Below, one piece after another: positions 7,908-16,596 of a DNA stretch of 64,000 nucleotides. Under the pieces are notes generated by a model. That model was not told the DNA's origin and did no database searches. It was given only the letters and a program-made list of their open reading frames with translations. Source of the DNA: CAYPGT01 sp964512985 (GTDB lineage: Bacteria > Cyanobacteriota > Vampirovibrionia > LMEP-6097). The stretch is from positions 8,186-72,185 of the forward strand of contig CAZELI010000008.1 in NCBI GenBank assembly GCA_964512985.1, written 5' to 3'. Position numbers and translations under genes: made by a program. Position 1 is the stretch's first letter. Every line of letters starts with the position of its first letter.

Positions 7908-9177
7908 GCATTTAAAAATACATATTATTAGTGATGTTCATTTAAATGACAAGCGCTATGATGAAAAACAATTTGAAGAGAATCCTAAGAAGAAACATTT
8001 TCGTGAATTCTTGACTTCGTTAAATCAAAGTTATTCACTAGATGATCAAGTTATTTTAATATTAAACGGAGATATTTTTGATGTGACTAGTTGTTGGTAT
8101 GAATCAGTGCTTCCTTGGGATACTGATACTGATAAAGTGACAGCCATATTAAAAAATATAATTAGTAGAATAATAGAAAATAATATTTCCATTATTGAAG
8201 AATTAAAGCAATTCCTAAAACACCCGATGTCAAAAATCGTGTATGTAATAGGGAATCATGATAGTCTCATCGGGCAATATCAGGTTGCGCAGGAATTGAT
8301 AACAGAGAAGCTTCTTGCTGGTTTAGCTTCTGAACTGAAGAATGACAGAATCAGCTTTGTGAATTTTTTTGAATATCCTGAGTTGGGACTCTATGTAGAA
8401 CATGGTCACAGATTTGATCCCTTAAATACAAGTGATAATTATCAGCCATGTTTTGGTGACGTGATAAGTATTCTGATTGTTAATCATTCGGTTGAAGAAA
8501 TTATTAGTCGTTTAAAGGATAATGGTTACAGTGCAGAACTCATTGCTAATATTAAATCTAACTTATACGATATAGAATATATACGCCCTCTGTCTCTGTT
8601 ACCGTTTTGGATAGACTCTGTTGCTAATATTTATCATAATCATCCTGAATGTGAAGGTAAAACTGAATCTGTTCAAGACATTGTAAGAAAAGTTATTCTT
8701 AATTTTCACGATAATCCATGGGCAATTAAATATTTATCGAAGCAATTACATCTCCCTAAATATTTGCTTAGCTTGTCTCTTGATTTGATGATGCGCTACC
8801 CTCCACTCCTTCCAGCTCTATCTTTTATGATGTCCAAGCTGCTTCGTCGTACGCACTCCAATAATTTCCAAAATCAAATGGCCAAAAAATTATATGACGA
8901 AAAAAAATATCGTATGATTGTTTTTGGGCATACTCATATTCCTATTGTTACTACTTTGGGAGTGACTGGACATTATTGCAATACAGGAAGTTGGACTCCT
9001 GTAATTAACTTACTGAAATATTCTGAAAATAAATCATCATATATGGAATATTTAATAGCGGAGTCTAAATTTAGTAGAATTGAGCATAGTGGTACTTTGA
9101 GTATTGAACTTAATTTAAGTTCGACAGGCGCTAAACCAAAATTTTCACTTAAAACTATACAAAGAGGGGCTGAATGA
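7888..9177 (+). CDS. Metallophosphoesterase (calcineurin-like)
   Basis: A 429-residue binuclear metallophosphoesterase. Motifs in order are SDVHLND (near 11), NGDIFD (near 55), GNHD (near 125), EHGHRFD (near 172) and the C-terminal FGHTHIP (near 350). The family contains UDP-2,3-diacylglucosamine pyrophosphatases and nucleotide phosphodiesterases. The long middle insertion (about 190-330) with Leu/Pro-rich helices is not typical of LpxH, so the substrate is left open. It overlaps the cupin gene by 20 bases. An alternative start is ATG 7894. A hairpin with a T run (9232-9250) follows. Confidence 0.85.
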   Translation: MIMAGFKHLKIHIISDVHLNDKRYDEKQFEENPKKKHFREFLTSLNQSYSLDDQVILILNGDIFDVTSCWYESVLPWDTDTDKVTAILKNIISRIIENNISIIEELKQFLKHPMSKIVYVIGNHDSLIGQYQVAQELITEKLLAGLASELKNDRISFVNFFEYPELGLYVEHGHRFDPLNTSDNYQPCFGDVISILIVNHSVEEIISRLKDNGYSAELIANIKSNLYDIEYIRPLSLLPFWIDSVANIYHNHPECEGKTESVQDIVRKVILNFHDNPWAIKYLSKQLHLPKYLLSLSLDLMMRYPPLLPALSFMMSKLLRRTHSNNFQNQMAKKLYDEKKYRMIVFGHTHIPIVTTLGVTGHYCNTGSWTPVINLLKYSENKSSYMEYLIAESKFSRIEHSGTLSIELNLSSTGAKPKFSLKTIQRGAE

Positions 9178-9207
9178 AAGGTAACTACTCATTTAATTAA
9201 TCTATCT

Positions 9208-9318
9208 AAATCTCATTTTATGTTGTGGTTACGCGCCTTCGGCGCGTTTTGTCCTGCGGACGGCTAATAATTTATCGTATTAAGCCGCGCGCAGCGCAAC
9301 CGCCGCGAAGCGGCGGAA
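9208..9318. repeat. Family C repeat, copy 1, with terminator-like hairpin
   Basis: A GC-rich block in AT-rich DNA. It begins ATCTCATTTTATGTTGTGG, continues with the hairpin CGCGCCTTCGGCGCG (9232-9246) followed by TTTTG, then GTCCTGCGGAC, TAAGCCGCGCGCAGCG and CCGCCGCGAAGCGGCGG. The same string order recurs at 42387-42484. The first hairpin with its T run would terminate the metallophosphoesterase transcript. Confidence 0.8.
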
Positions 9319-9418
9319 CTCAGACCCCGTCCTGGTTGTAGGGATTTGAAATGAAAATATTATATGAATAGATGAGTAATTACAATGAAAGGAATTATCA
9401 GAAATCAGGTAATATAGT

Positions 9419-10771
9419 ATGATTAAAAGTGATATGAAACAAATTAAAAATAGAGAAGATGTAATCAAACTGTGTAACGCCAATGATGTCAAGTTTATAC
9501 GTTTGCAGTTCTGTGATATTCATGGACTGGTGAAGAACCTTTCTGTGCCGATTGGGCAGTTGGAGAAGGCTTTAGACAATAAAGTTATGCTGGATGGTTC
9601 ATCAATACGAGGTTTTAGAACTATTGAAACTTCTGATATGTTTTTTGCTCCTGATATAAGCACGTTTAGAGTCTTGCCATGGAGACCACGTGATGGCTCT
9701 GTTGCTAGGATCATTTGTGATATTTATAACCCTGACGGTACGCCGTTTGATGGTTGTCCGCGTAATAATCTTAAGCGTGTTTTGAAAGATGCTGAGAGCC
9801 AAGGTTATAAGTTTAATGTTGGTCCTGAGTGTGAGTTTTTCCTCTTTGATTTGGATGAAGAAGGTTTCCCGAGTACTAACCTCAGTGACAAAGGTGGTTA
9901 CTATGATGTAGAACCTACGGACCTCGGTGCTGATGTGCGTAGATCTATCATAATAACGCTTGAAGAGTTAGGATTTGAGATAGAAGCTTCTCACCATGAG
10001 GTGGCTCCATCGCAGCATGAGATTGACTTTAAGTATGATGATGCTCTTGTTACTGCCGATAATGTGATTACTCTTAAATGGGCATCTAAGACTGTCGCTA
10101 ATGATTATGGTCTCTATGCAACCTTTATGCCGAAACCTCTTCAGGGAGTGAATGGTAGCGGTATGCATTGTAATATGTCCTTGAGTGATCCTAATGGTAA
10201 GAATCTTTTTTATGATGCTAGTAAACCTGATGGTATCTCTGATCTAATGAGACACTTTATTGCTGGTATTTTGAAGCATGTGAAGGACTTCAGTGCAGTA
10301 ACTAATCCTCTAGTGAATAGTTATAAGCGTTTAGTTCCAGGCTATGAAGCACCAGTGTATATTGCTTGGTCACAATTAAATCGTTCAGCTTTAATCAGAA
10401 TCCCTGCTTCTAGAGGATCAGGTACTAGAGTTGAATTAAGATGCCCAGATCCAGCAACTAATCCATACTTGGCGTTTGCTGTTTTACTTGAAGCTGGTTT
10501 AGATGGTATTAAGAATAGACTTACACCACCTGAAGAAGTAAACGAGAACATCTATCACCTAGAAATGCATACTATGGAAGAAAGAGATATTCATGCGCTT
10601 CCTGGAGATCTAGATGAAGCTCTTAAAAATATGGAAACTTCAGACTTAGTTCGTAGAGCTTTAGGAGATCATATTTATAAGCACTATATTGAGACGAAGT
10701 ATAAAGAATATCAAGACTATAGAGCGCAAGTTTCAAAGTGGGAATTAGACCACTATCTACATTGTCATTAA
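9419..10771 (+). CDS. glnA: Glutamine synthetase, class I (alpha subtype)
   Basis: Condenses glutamate and ammonia with ATP to glutamine. At 450 residues it has DGSSIRGF, the metal/glutamate motif GPECEFFLF, the ATP-binding stretch VNGSGMHCNMSL and the family string IRIPASRGSGTRVELRCPD. It lacks the Tyr adenylylation segment (NLYDLPPE) and the about 25-residue insertion of GSI-beta enzymes. Control by adenylylation is therefore unlikely, and feedback or transcriptional control is expected. Starts at 9419 or ATG 9434 are both possible, and neither has a good ribosome-binding site. GTAATTAC lies at 9376-9383, overlapping a TACAAT. The gene stands alone between a family C and a family A repeat. 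Confidence 0.96.
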   Translation: MIKSDMKQIKNREDVIKLCNANDVKFIRLQFCDIHGLVKNLSVPIGQLEKALDNKVMLDGSSIRGFRTIETSDMFFAPDISTFRVLPWRPRDGSVARIICDIYNPDGTPFDGCPRNNLKRVLKDAESQGYKFNVGPECEFFLFDLDEEGFPSTNLSDKGGYYDVEPTDLGADVRRSIIITLEELGFEIEASHHEVAPSQHEIDFKYDDALVTADNVITLKWASKTVANDYGLYATFMPKPLQGVNGSGMHCNMSLSDPNGKNLFYDASKPDGISDLMRHFIAGILKHVKDFSAVTNPLVNSYKRLVPGYEAPVYIAWSQLNRSALIRIPASRGSGTRVELRCPDPATNPYLAFAVLLEAGLDGIKNRLTPPEEVNENIYHLEMHTMEERDIHALPGDLDEALKNMETSDLVRRALGDHIYKHYIETKYKEYQDYRAQVSKWELDHYLHCH

Positions 10772-10795
10772 AAATTGACATATTGGTAAACCGAC

Positions 10796-10940
10796 ACCCG
10801 TTAGCCGTCATTGCGAGCGAAACGAAGTGAAGCGAAGCAATCCACTCTAAAGCCTTAATCAAACACGCTTAGGAGTGGATCGCCACGTCGTCCGTCTTCA
10901 CTACGTTTCGACGGACTCCTCGCGATGACGGATTACGGGT
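10796..10940. repeat. Family A palindromic repeat, full copy in opposite orientation
   Basis: About 145 bases between glnA and the convergent coiled-coil gene. The outer arms are ACCCGT (10796-10801) and ACGGGT (10935-10940). The right arm, containing GGATCGCCACGTCGTCCGTC and TTTCGACGGACTCCTCGCG, is nearly the exact reverse complement of the left arm of the 6243-6370 copy. The two copies therefore share one strong arm in opposite orientations, while the other arm and the centre differ. Confidence 0.85.
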
Positions 10941-10961
10941 ATTGGCTCTCTTAAAATAAAA

Positions 10962-11438
10962 CTACAACGAAATCACTTCTGTGGCTGTAACCGGCGCTTC
11001 GTTGTTTAATTCTAGAGAGTGAGTAAATATATCTTTCTCATAAGGGATATTGTTTTTCATTTCAGTGATAGCTACATCAACGATGCCACTTGCATATTTA
11101 TCGAGAGTTGCTTGATCTGCTTTAGCCACCTTGCTAGCAGCTTCTTCCAGGGTATGATCCATATTTGATCGTGATATGGCTACTTCGTTCTGGATAGTGG
11201 ATATATCACTATTAATCGCGTCTAACTCTTGATCCATAACCTTGATTTCTTCTTCAAGACTAGACATTAGCTTAGTTACTTCTGATTTACCTGAGTCCAG
11301 CTCTGCAATCTGTTCAGAGTGCAATGCTGATATCTCATTATTGAGTCTAATTTTTTCTTGGTTTATAAAGATTAGAGCTTGAGCTGCAATAAATGAGCTT
11401 AGCACCAGAAATAGACCTAACCCGACAAGAATCCTCAT
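10962..11438 (-). CDS. Membrane-anchored coiled-coil protein, unknown function
   Basis: A 158-residue protein with one N-terminal hydrophobic segment (about residues 4-24, LVGLGLFLVLSSFIAAQAL) that acts as a signal anchor or signal peptide. A long heptad-like helix (about 28-105, rich in Glu, Ser, Ile and Leu) and an acidic tail follow. I recognise no family. It probably sits in the inner membrane or periplasm with its coiled coil outside. It is leftward, just downstream of recO but separated from it by 99 bases. Confidence 0.65.
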   Translation of the reverse strand: MRILVGLGLFLVLSSFIAAQALIFINQEKIRLNNEISALHSEQIAELDSGKSEVTKLMSSLEEEIKVMDQELDAINSDISTIQNEVAISRSNMDHTLEEAASKVAKADQATLDKYASGIVDVAITEMKNNIPYEKDIFTHSLELNNEAPVTATEVISL

Positions 11439-11537
11439 GCTCTAAGTTAGTCCCAGAGTGGCTTTGGTAAAAATCAGTAAAGAATTGTATCTAGTTCAAG
11501 ATCGGTTAGATGATGTAGGTGAACTAGGCTAAATATA

Positions 11538-12347
11538 TTAGGCTTGCATTGAGAGACTTGGGTTAAGTATCTGTTCTACTAGCTTCCAAGACTTGAATTC
11601 CTTATGTAGTCTGTATTCTAAGTGTTTATGAAGGAATTTAAGGGTATGTTCGATGTTTCCCGCTTCGCTAAAGCTTCGCGGGACAAGCCCTACTTCATTG
11701 ATTAAGTTCATGTTTTCAAATTGTAATAGTGTGTTAAATACACCAGGCTTGAGTTCTCTAATACTGTCTTGATAAGGGTTCCTGCGTAATAATTCTCTGT
11801 AAGCTTGACTACTAGTGACAGCGCCATTCTCTAGGTCGAAGTATTGTGGAATCTGATCTCTATTGCGTTTAGTATTGGTTAGACTACAGGTATCTAGATC
11901 TGGCTTGTAGCCTAGAATACAAATTAATTGCCATAGATATTTGCAAGTACTCAGGAAGAAGTTATTATCCTTGATTTGCTCCATCTCCTGTAAATGAGTA
12001 TAAATTAGATTAAATAGTGCTTCATAGCTATCATCATTAATAGCTACTTGAGCAAGTATGTCGATAGCAAAACAAGCAAGAGTCAACGCTTCGTAGTTAG
12101 AATTAATATTAGGTAGTGCTTGTATTAAACGAGCTTCTTTAACGATATCTAAGTTTCTACCACCTGCTAATAATAAATCTAAGCAGTTTAACACTTGCGT
12201 CTTAGCACTGAACTTACTATTAACACGATAGGCACCCTTCGCGATACATTGTATTGGTCCGTGTTCTTTACTATATAGATGCAGAATCTTGTCAGATTCA
12301 TTTAATCTATAAGTTCTCAGAATAATAGCAGTACACTGATAGTCCAC
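11538..12347 (-). CDS. recO: DNA repair protein RecO
   Basis: RecO loads RecA on SSB-coated single-stranded DNA in the RecFOR pathway. The 269-residue product begins with the OB-fold N-terminus typical of the family (AIILRTYRLNESDKIL, near 8-23; CIAKGAYR near 35), followed by a helical C-terminal domain. No zinc-finger Cys quartet is evident. The start is a GTG at 12347. A short palindrome, CCCGC-TTCGCTAAAGCTTC-GCGGG near 11659-11682, is in frame inside the C-terminal part and encodes about PRSFSEAG. Its GC content is higher than the surrounding gene. Confidence 0.88.
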   Translation of the reverse strand: MDYQCTAIILRTYRLNESDKILHLYSKEHGPIQCIAKGAYRVNSKFSAKTQVLNCLDLLLAGGRNLDIVKEARLIQALPNINSNYEALTLACFAIDILAQVAINDDSYEALFNLIYTHLQEMEQIKDNNFFLSTCKYLWQLICILGYKPDLDTCSLTNTKRNRDQIPQYFDLENGAVTSSQAYRELLRRNPYQDSIRELKPGVFNTLLQFENMNLINEVGLVPRSFSEAGNIEHTLKFLHKHLEYRLHKEFKSWKLVEQILNPSLSMQA

Positions 12348-12393
12348 TAACTATACTGAAGCATTGAATTGCTATGGTGACAACTGCGTCAAG

Positions 12394-12442
12394 TTGACAG
12401 ACCTTTATCTCAACATGCTATAATACTTTACGTATTGGGAGG
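12394..12442 (+). promoter_or_regulatory. Promoter and ribosome-binding site of the 12451 gene
   Basis: TTGACA (12394-12399) and TATAAT (12419-12424) match consensus in all 12 positions but are 19 bases apart. GGGAGG at 12437-12442 is a strong Shine-Dalgarno 8 bases before ATG 12451. The implied leader is about 20 bases. Confidence 0.65.
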
Positions 12443-12450
12443 TATTTTTT

Positions 12451-13116
12451 ATGGTTGAAACAATTCCTGTGGTGAATAGAGCTGTTGGCCCGGTTCCTGT
12501 TGCTAATACAACAGTGACTACACCACAACCAGCATTAGCTGACAATGCTCTTTTTCAAGAGTTTTTGAAAAATCTATCTGCTACTGCAGAAAAATCTGGT
12601 AATAAAGATTTACTTGATCAATTAAAAAAGGTTAATCCAAATCCAACTTTAACTGAAGATCAAGTTCAAAAAAGGCTTTTAGCAAGATTAGACCCTAGTA
12701 TGAGATCTCTTACAGAACAAGTAGAGGGCATTGGTAAGATCTTTATGGGGTTGATACATGGTGATTTAGAAGCCGAGCATAAAGCGAATCTTGAAAAAAT
12801 TCGCGAATCGCTTACTAAGAATGGAGTATTAGACTCGCTGGTAAAGCGTGTTGTAGGATCTTTTACTGCAGTAGCAGATATATTTAAAGGTTTAGGAGAG
12901 CAAATTGAAGCACTTTGTAAGGAAGATAAAGAAGGTGTTATAGCATTGTTGACTCAATTGTTAGAAACTATGAAAGAGAATATTAAGCAAGCTATGGCAT
13001 TCAATCCGTTTCTGAGAATAGCTATAATGAAGATGAAAAATCCTAATACTCAGGATCTGTTATCTATGGCAGATCAAAAAGTTGCTGCTAAGGCACCAAA
13101 TATTGCTATTAACTAA
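12451..13116 (+). CDS. Hypothetical protein
   Basis: A 221-residue protein of unknown family. The first 35 residues are low-complexity (Val, Pro, Thr, Ala). The rest is predicted helical, with hydrophobic helices around residues 95-110 and 160-195 that look amphipathic rather than membrane-spanning. There is no signal peptide. It has one of the strongest promoter and ribosome-binding-site combinations in the window, so it may be well expressed. It ends 3 bases before the stop of the convergent SpoIID-like gene. Confidence 0.7.
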   Translation: MVETIPVVNRAVGPVPVANTTVTTPQPALADNALFQEFLKNLSATAEKSGNKDLLDQLKKVNPNPTLTEDQVQKRLLARLDPSMRSLTEQVEGIGKIFMGLIHGDLEAEHKANLEKIRESLTKNGVLDSLVKRVVGSFTAVADIFKGLGEQIEALCKEDKEGVIALLTQLLETMKENIKQAMAFNPFLRIAIMKMKNPNTQDLLSMADQKVAAKAPNIAIN

Positions 13117-13119
13117 GCT

Positions 13120-14430
13120 CTAAAGCTTTAACAACTTAGCTCCACGATAATAATATCCAAGTATCTCTTCGTAGGTTCTGCCATGTTCAGCTAAGTATTT
13201 AGCTCCGTGCTGTGACATGCCTATGCCGTGACCGTAGCCTGAACCACTGATGATGACTAGATCTGGGGTATAAGTGATATCGAAGTTCGTGCTACGTAGA
13301 CCAAGCTTATGACGAAACTCTTCGCCCGTTAATAATCTTGAAGAAGTTTTACCAGAGATGAGGATATTAGCTACTCTACCTTCTAGAGATCTATTGAGAA
13401 TTGTTATGGAGTCAATAGATTCTAATTTCAGGTCTTTTAGTTTATCTTCTAATTCTGGCTTAGTTAATTCTATCTGCCAGTGATTATTAGAAGTTTGACG
13501 CTGGAACTCTTTCACTGGTACTAAATATGCAGCGGAACTAAGTCCCCAGGCAGATTCTGGAGAATTAGTATAAGAGCCTCCATGACTTGAGAAATAAGCA
13601 TCGACATAGAGTCCCTGATCGTTAATTAACAGTTCCCCTTGAGTCGCCTTAATAGCAGCAGTGGTAATAGGATCTTCCTTCAAGTAACCTAAGTACATTT
13701 GATCTTCGACAGTGGATTTGAGATCATAGCCTAGATTCTTTCTTCTGCCTAACATTGCCATGCTATAGGTGCGAGCTGCGATGCTTTGTGCTTTAAGCGC
13801 TTCTATATGCCATGTAGACGGCATCTCAGAAGGTACTACGCCTTTGAGATAGTCTTCTAGATCAAGATTGTTGATAACGCTGAAACTATCCTTAAAAGAT
13901 TTAATTATGATTGAGCCTCTGTAAACTTGACTATGTTGATAAGGAACTTTGATTCTAAATAGGCAAGGTAATGTTTGAGCTTGATCGTTGCTAACACATT
14001 CAAATTTAACTAGGCGACTACTAGTTACTAGATCTGGTTCGGCTGCAATTAATAAAGGGTTCGCCATAGCTGGAGATGATCTTATTAATGCCCAATCACC
14101 TATATTCTTCTCTAGTAAAGTACGAGTATTAGTGAATTCTTTCTTAGTTATGCTTTTTAAATATGGATCCCAATTTTTGGGTTGATGAGATCCCAATTTA
14201 TGAGGACCAAATTCTAAGAGAGCTAGATCAATCATTTTTCCTGAGCCTTGATATGTTGGGATCTCTTCTGGGAGCGGCTTCTCGGTTAGATCTTCAATGA
14301 CATGATAGTTTTGATTAGCGGTTAGATATAGAGTATTAATATTGTCATAGAGACCAACAGAGATGTTTTGGGCTGTAACAGGTAAAGAGATTAATAGTAA
14401 TGCGGATACCTTAGTGACAGTCCCCGTCAT
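13120..14430 (-). CDS. SpoIID/LytB-domain protein, probable secreted amidase-enhancer-like factor
   Basis: A SpoIID-family protein, a fold that cleaves denuded glycan strands in sporulating bacteria and is widespread in non-sporulating Cyanobacteria. The signatures are LEDYLKGVVPSEMPSTW, AQSIAARTYS and the C-terminal GYGHGIGMSQHGAKYLA. With ATG 14430 the 436-residue product begins with a normal signal peptide (MTGTVTKVSALLLISLPVTAQ). The frame stays open up to ATG 14541, which overlaps the ligA end by 17 bases. That extension would be encoded almost wholly by a palindromic repeat (14425-14524), so I take 14430 as the functional start. It is the last gene of an AAA-ligA-spoIID run. Confidence 0.85.
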   Translation of the reverse strand: MTGTVTKVSALLLISLPVTAQNISVGLYDNINTLYLTANQNYHVIEDLTEKPLPEEIPTYQGSGKMIDLALLEFGPHKLGSHQPKNWDPYLKSITKKEFTNTRTLLEKNIGDWALIRSSPAMANPLLIAAEPDLVTSSRLVKFECVSNDQAQTLPCLFRIKVPYQHSQVYRGSIIIKSFKDSFSVINNLDLEDYLKGVVPSEMPSTWHIEALKAQSIAARTYSMAMLGRRKNLGYDLKSTVEDQMYLGYLKEDPITTAAIKATQGELLINDQGLYVDAYFSSHGGSYTNSPESAWGLSSAAYLVPVKEFQRQTSNNHWQIELTKPELEDKLKDLKLESIDSITILNRSLEGRVANILISGKTSSRLLTGEEFRHKLGLRSTNFDITYTPDLVIISGSGYGHGIGMSQHGAKYLAEHGRTYEEILGYYYRGAKLLKL

Positions 14431-14524
14431 CCTGAGGCTGCGAAGCAGCCGTAAGGATCCACTACTAAGATTATTCATAATAGTGGATCCTGACGGTCGG
14501 GCTGCGCCCTCCCTCAGGATGACG
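14425..14524. repeat. Family B palindromic repeat between ligA and the SpoIID-like gene
   Basis: A 100-base inverted repeat with ends CGTCATCCTGAGG and CTCAGGATGACG. The inner arms hold AAGGATCCACTA and TAGTGGATCCTGA. It begins at the base after the ligA TGA and its far end covers the ATG (14430) of the SpoIID-like gene. The whole element is open in the SpoIID frame, so an upstream ATG (14541) remains in frame with the protein. Confidence 0.85.
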
Positions 14525-16594
14525 TCATGATAGTAGTTCATCTAACTCCTTCTCGCCGATAACTTTCACTCCTAACTCTTCTGCCTTATCTAATTTAGAA
14601 CCTGGGCTATCACCACACAGTAGATATGAGGTCTTTGCAGATATCGAAGAACTTAGCTTCCCGCCGTTTTCTTTGATGATTTTTTCGTAGTGAGAACGGC
14701 TTTCAGTTAGAGTGCCAGTTATCACGAAGCTTAAACCTTCAAACTTAGTTCCAAGCTGCTTATTGACTGTATCTTGGATCTTAAGTAGGTTTGGATTAGA
14801 GCTGAGTTCGTTTTTTAATTCTTGGTATGGTTTACTAGAGAAAAACTCTTGAAGTGATTCTATAACTTTAGGACCTAACCCATCTACTTTAACCAAGTTA
14901 ATTCCTTGCTTCTCGGTGATTTCCTTCTCAAGAGAGTTAAGATTAGGGTAATAAGTTGCTATTAATTCTGCTGTATTAATTCCTATATGTTTAATACCTA
15001 GAGCATAGAGCAATCTTGAGAAGTCTCTGCTACGGCTATTGTTGATAGACTTGATAGCATTTTGTGAGGACTTCTCTGCCATGCGTTCTAGCTCTACTAA
15101 TTGTTCTACTTTAAGTTTATATAAATCTAGCGGAGTTTTAATTAAACCATCTTCAAGCAAGGTCGCTACTAGAGCTGGTCCTACTCCATTAATATCCATA
15201 GCTGCTTTAGAACACCAATGCTGGATTCTTCTTAATACTTGAGCTGGGCAGCTAGCTATATTAGTACAGCGATAGCTAACATCATCTCGTTCTATTTCTG
15301 AACCACAGATAGGACAAGCATTCGGGACTTGAATTGTCTCTGAATCACTTGGACGTTTATCAAGATTCACAGCAATTATTTCTGGGATGATCTCGCCAGC
15401 CTTGCGTACTTTTACCCAATCTTTAATTCTCACACTTAATCTTTCAACTTGATCAAAGTTATGTAATGTAGCTCGTTTCACCGTAGTGCCTGCTAATTGC
15501 ACTGGGTTAAGATTAGCGACAGGAGTAATAGTTCCTAAACGTCCTACTTCATAAGATACAGACTCTATTTGGGTTTCAGCTTCCTGGGCTTTAAACTTTA
15601 GTGCAATAGCCCAGCGTGGAGTTTTAGCTGTGGATCCTAGGGTGTTTTGCAAAGCTATTTCATTGATCTTTACTACTGCACCGTCTATCTGGAAGTCTAA
15701 GCGATCTTTCTTCTCTTCCCATTCTTTATACAGAGTTATAACTTCTTCTATATTCTTGCAGAGTTTATTAAACTTACTATTAGTCTTGAAACCTAAGCTC
15801 TCTAATATTTCTAGGCTATGAAAGTGTGTCTTGAAAGGAAGTTCGTCGCTATTTGGAGTTGTGAGTAATAATAACTGACTGGGTTTGTTTGAGCCTAGTG
15901 CATTTTCTGAAAACAAACTATAGAAGATAGCATCAAGGTTTCTTGTTGCGGTAATCTTTGGATCAAGTTGCCTCAGGGAACCAGCTGCAGTATTACGTGG
16001 GTTAGCGTAAGTTTGTTTTCCTAATTTAGTCTGTTCTTCATTAATCTGCTCAAAGTCTTTCTTATTAATGAAAACTTCACCACGAATAGAAATATCACCC
16101 TTGTGTTTAATGGTTTGTGGGAGAGTTTTAATAGTGCAAACATTGGCGGTGACGTCTTCTCCCATCTTACCGTCGCCTCTGGTGGCAGCTTTAACTAATT
16201 TACCTTCACTATAATCTATCGCGATACTTAGTCCATCTATCTTAAGTTCAAATACATACTCGCGCGGAGTCTCAGCACCAATGATTCTATTAATGCGCTC
16301 TTCCCAGTCTCTTATATCCTTCTCACCGAAGGCATTAGCCAGGCTGATCATCGGGATAAGATGTTCTACCTTGGAGAATTTAGTAGTAGCTATATTAGTT
16401 CCTGCATATTGTGAAGGACTTTCTGAGCTTATAAGTTCAGGATGTTTTTTCTCGATGGCAAGTAACTCTTGCATATGCGCATCATAGACAGCATCATCTA
16501 CTTCTGGAGCATCATTCAGGTAGTAAGCATCATTCCAGCGTTTAAGCTTGTCTATTAATTCTCGATATTTTTTTTCTAGGGTTGTTGTTGTCAT
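14525..16594 (-). CDS. ligA: NAD-dependent DNA ligase LigA
   Basis: Seals nicks using NAD+. The 689-residue product has all LigA domains: N-terminal Ia domain, adenylation domain with nucleophilic Lys 118 in ELKIDG, OB fold, a four-Cys zinc finger (CPICG ... CTNIASC near 415-440), helix-hairpin-helix repeats (about 455-585, GVGP and GLGP turns) and a C-terminal BRCT domain (from about 610). The length matches the family. The stop is followed immediately by a family B repeat. Two bases separate it from the upstream AAA ATPase gene, so the two are co-transcribed. Confidence 0.97.
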   Translation of the reverse strand: MTTTTLEKKYRELIDKLKRWNDAYYLNDAPEVDDAVYDAHMQELLAIEKKHPELISSESPSQYAGTNIATTKFSKVEHLIPMISLANAFGEKDIRDWEERINRIIGAETPREYVFELKIDGLSIAIDYSEGKLVKAATRGDGKMGEDVTANVCTIKTLPQTIKHKGDISIRGEVFINKKDFEQINEEQTKLGKQTYANPRNTAAGSLRQLDPKITATRNLDAIFYSLFSENALGSNKPSQLLLLTTPNSDELPFKTHFHSLEILESLGFKTNSKFNKLCKNIEEVITLYKEWEEKKDRLDFQIDGAVVKINEIALQNTLGSTAKTPRWAIALKFKAQEAETQIESVSYEVGRLGTITPVANLNPVQLAGTTVKRATLHNFDQVERLSVRIKDWVKVRKAGEIIPEIIAVNLDKRPSDSETIQVPNACPICGSEIERDDVSYRCTNIASCPAQVLRRIQHWCSKAAMDINGVGPALVATLLEDGLIKTPLDLYKLKVEQLVELERMAEKSSQNAIKSINNSRSRDFSRLLYALGIKHIGINTAELIATYYPNLNSLEKEITEKQGINLVKVDGLGPKVIESLQEFFSSKPYQELKNELSSNPNLLKIQDTVNKQLGTKFEGLSFVITGTLTESRSHYEKIIKENGGKLSSSISAKTSYLLCGDSPGSKLDKAEELGVKVIGEKELDELLS

Positions 16595-16596
16595 AG

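Noticed and set aside
6207..10961. Family A repeats as transposon with a coding gene
   Set aside because: No transposase is between or beside the elements and each is under 150 bases.
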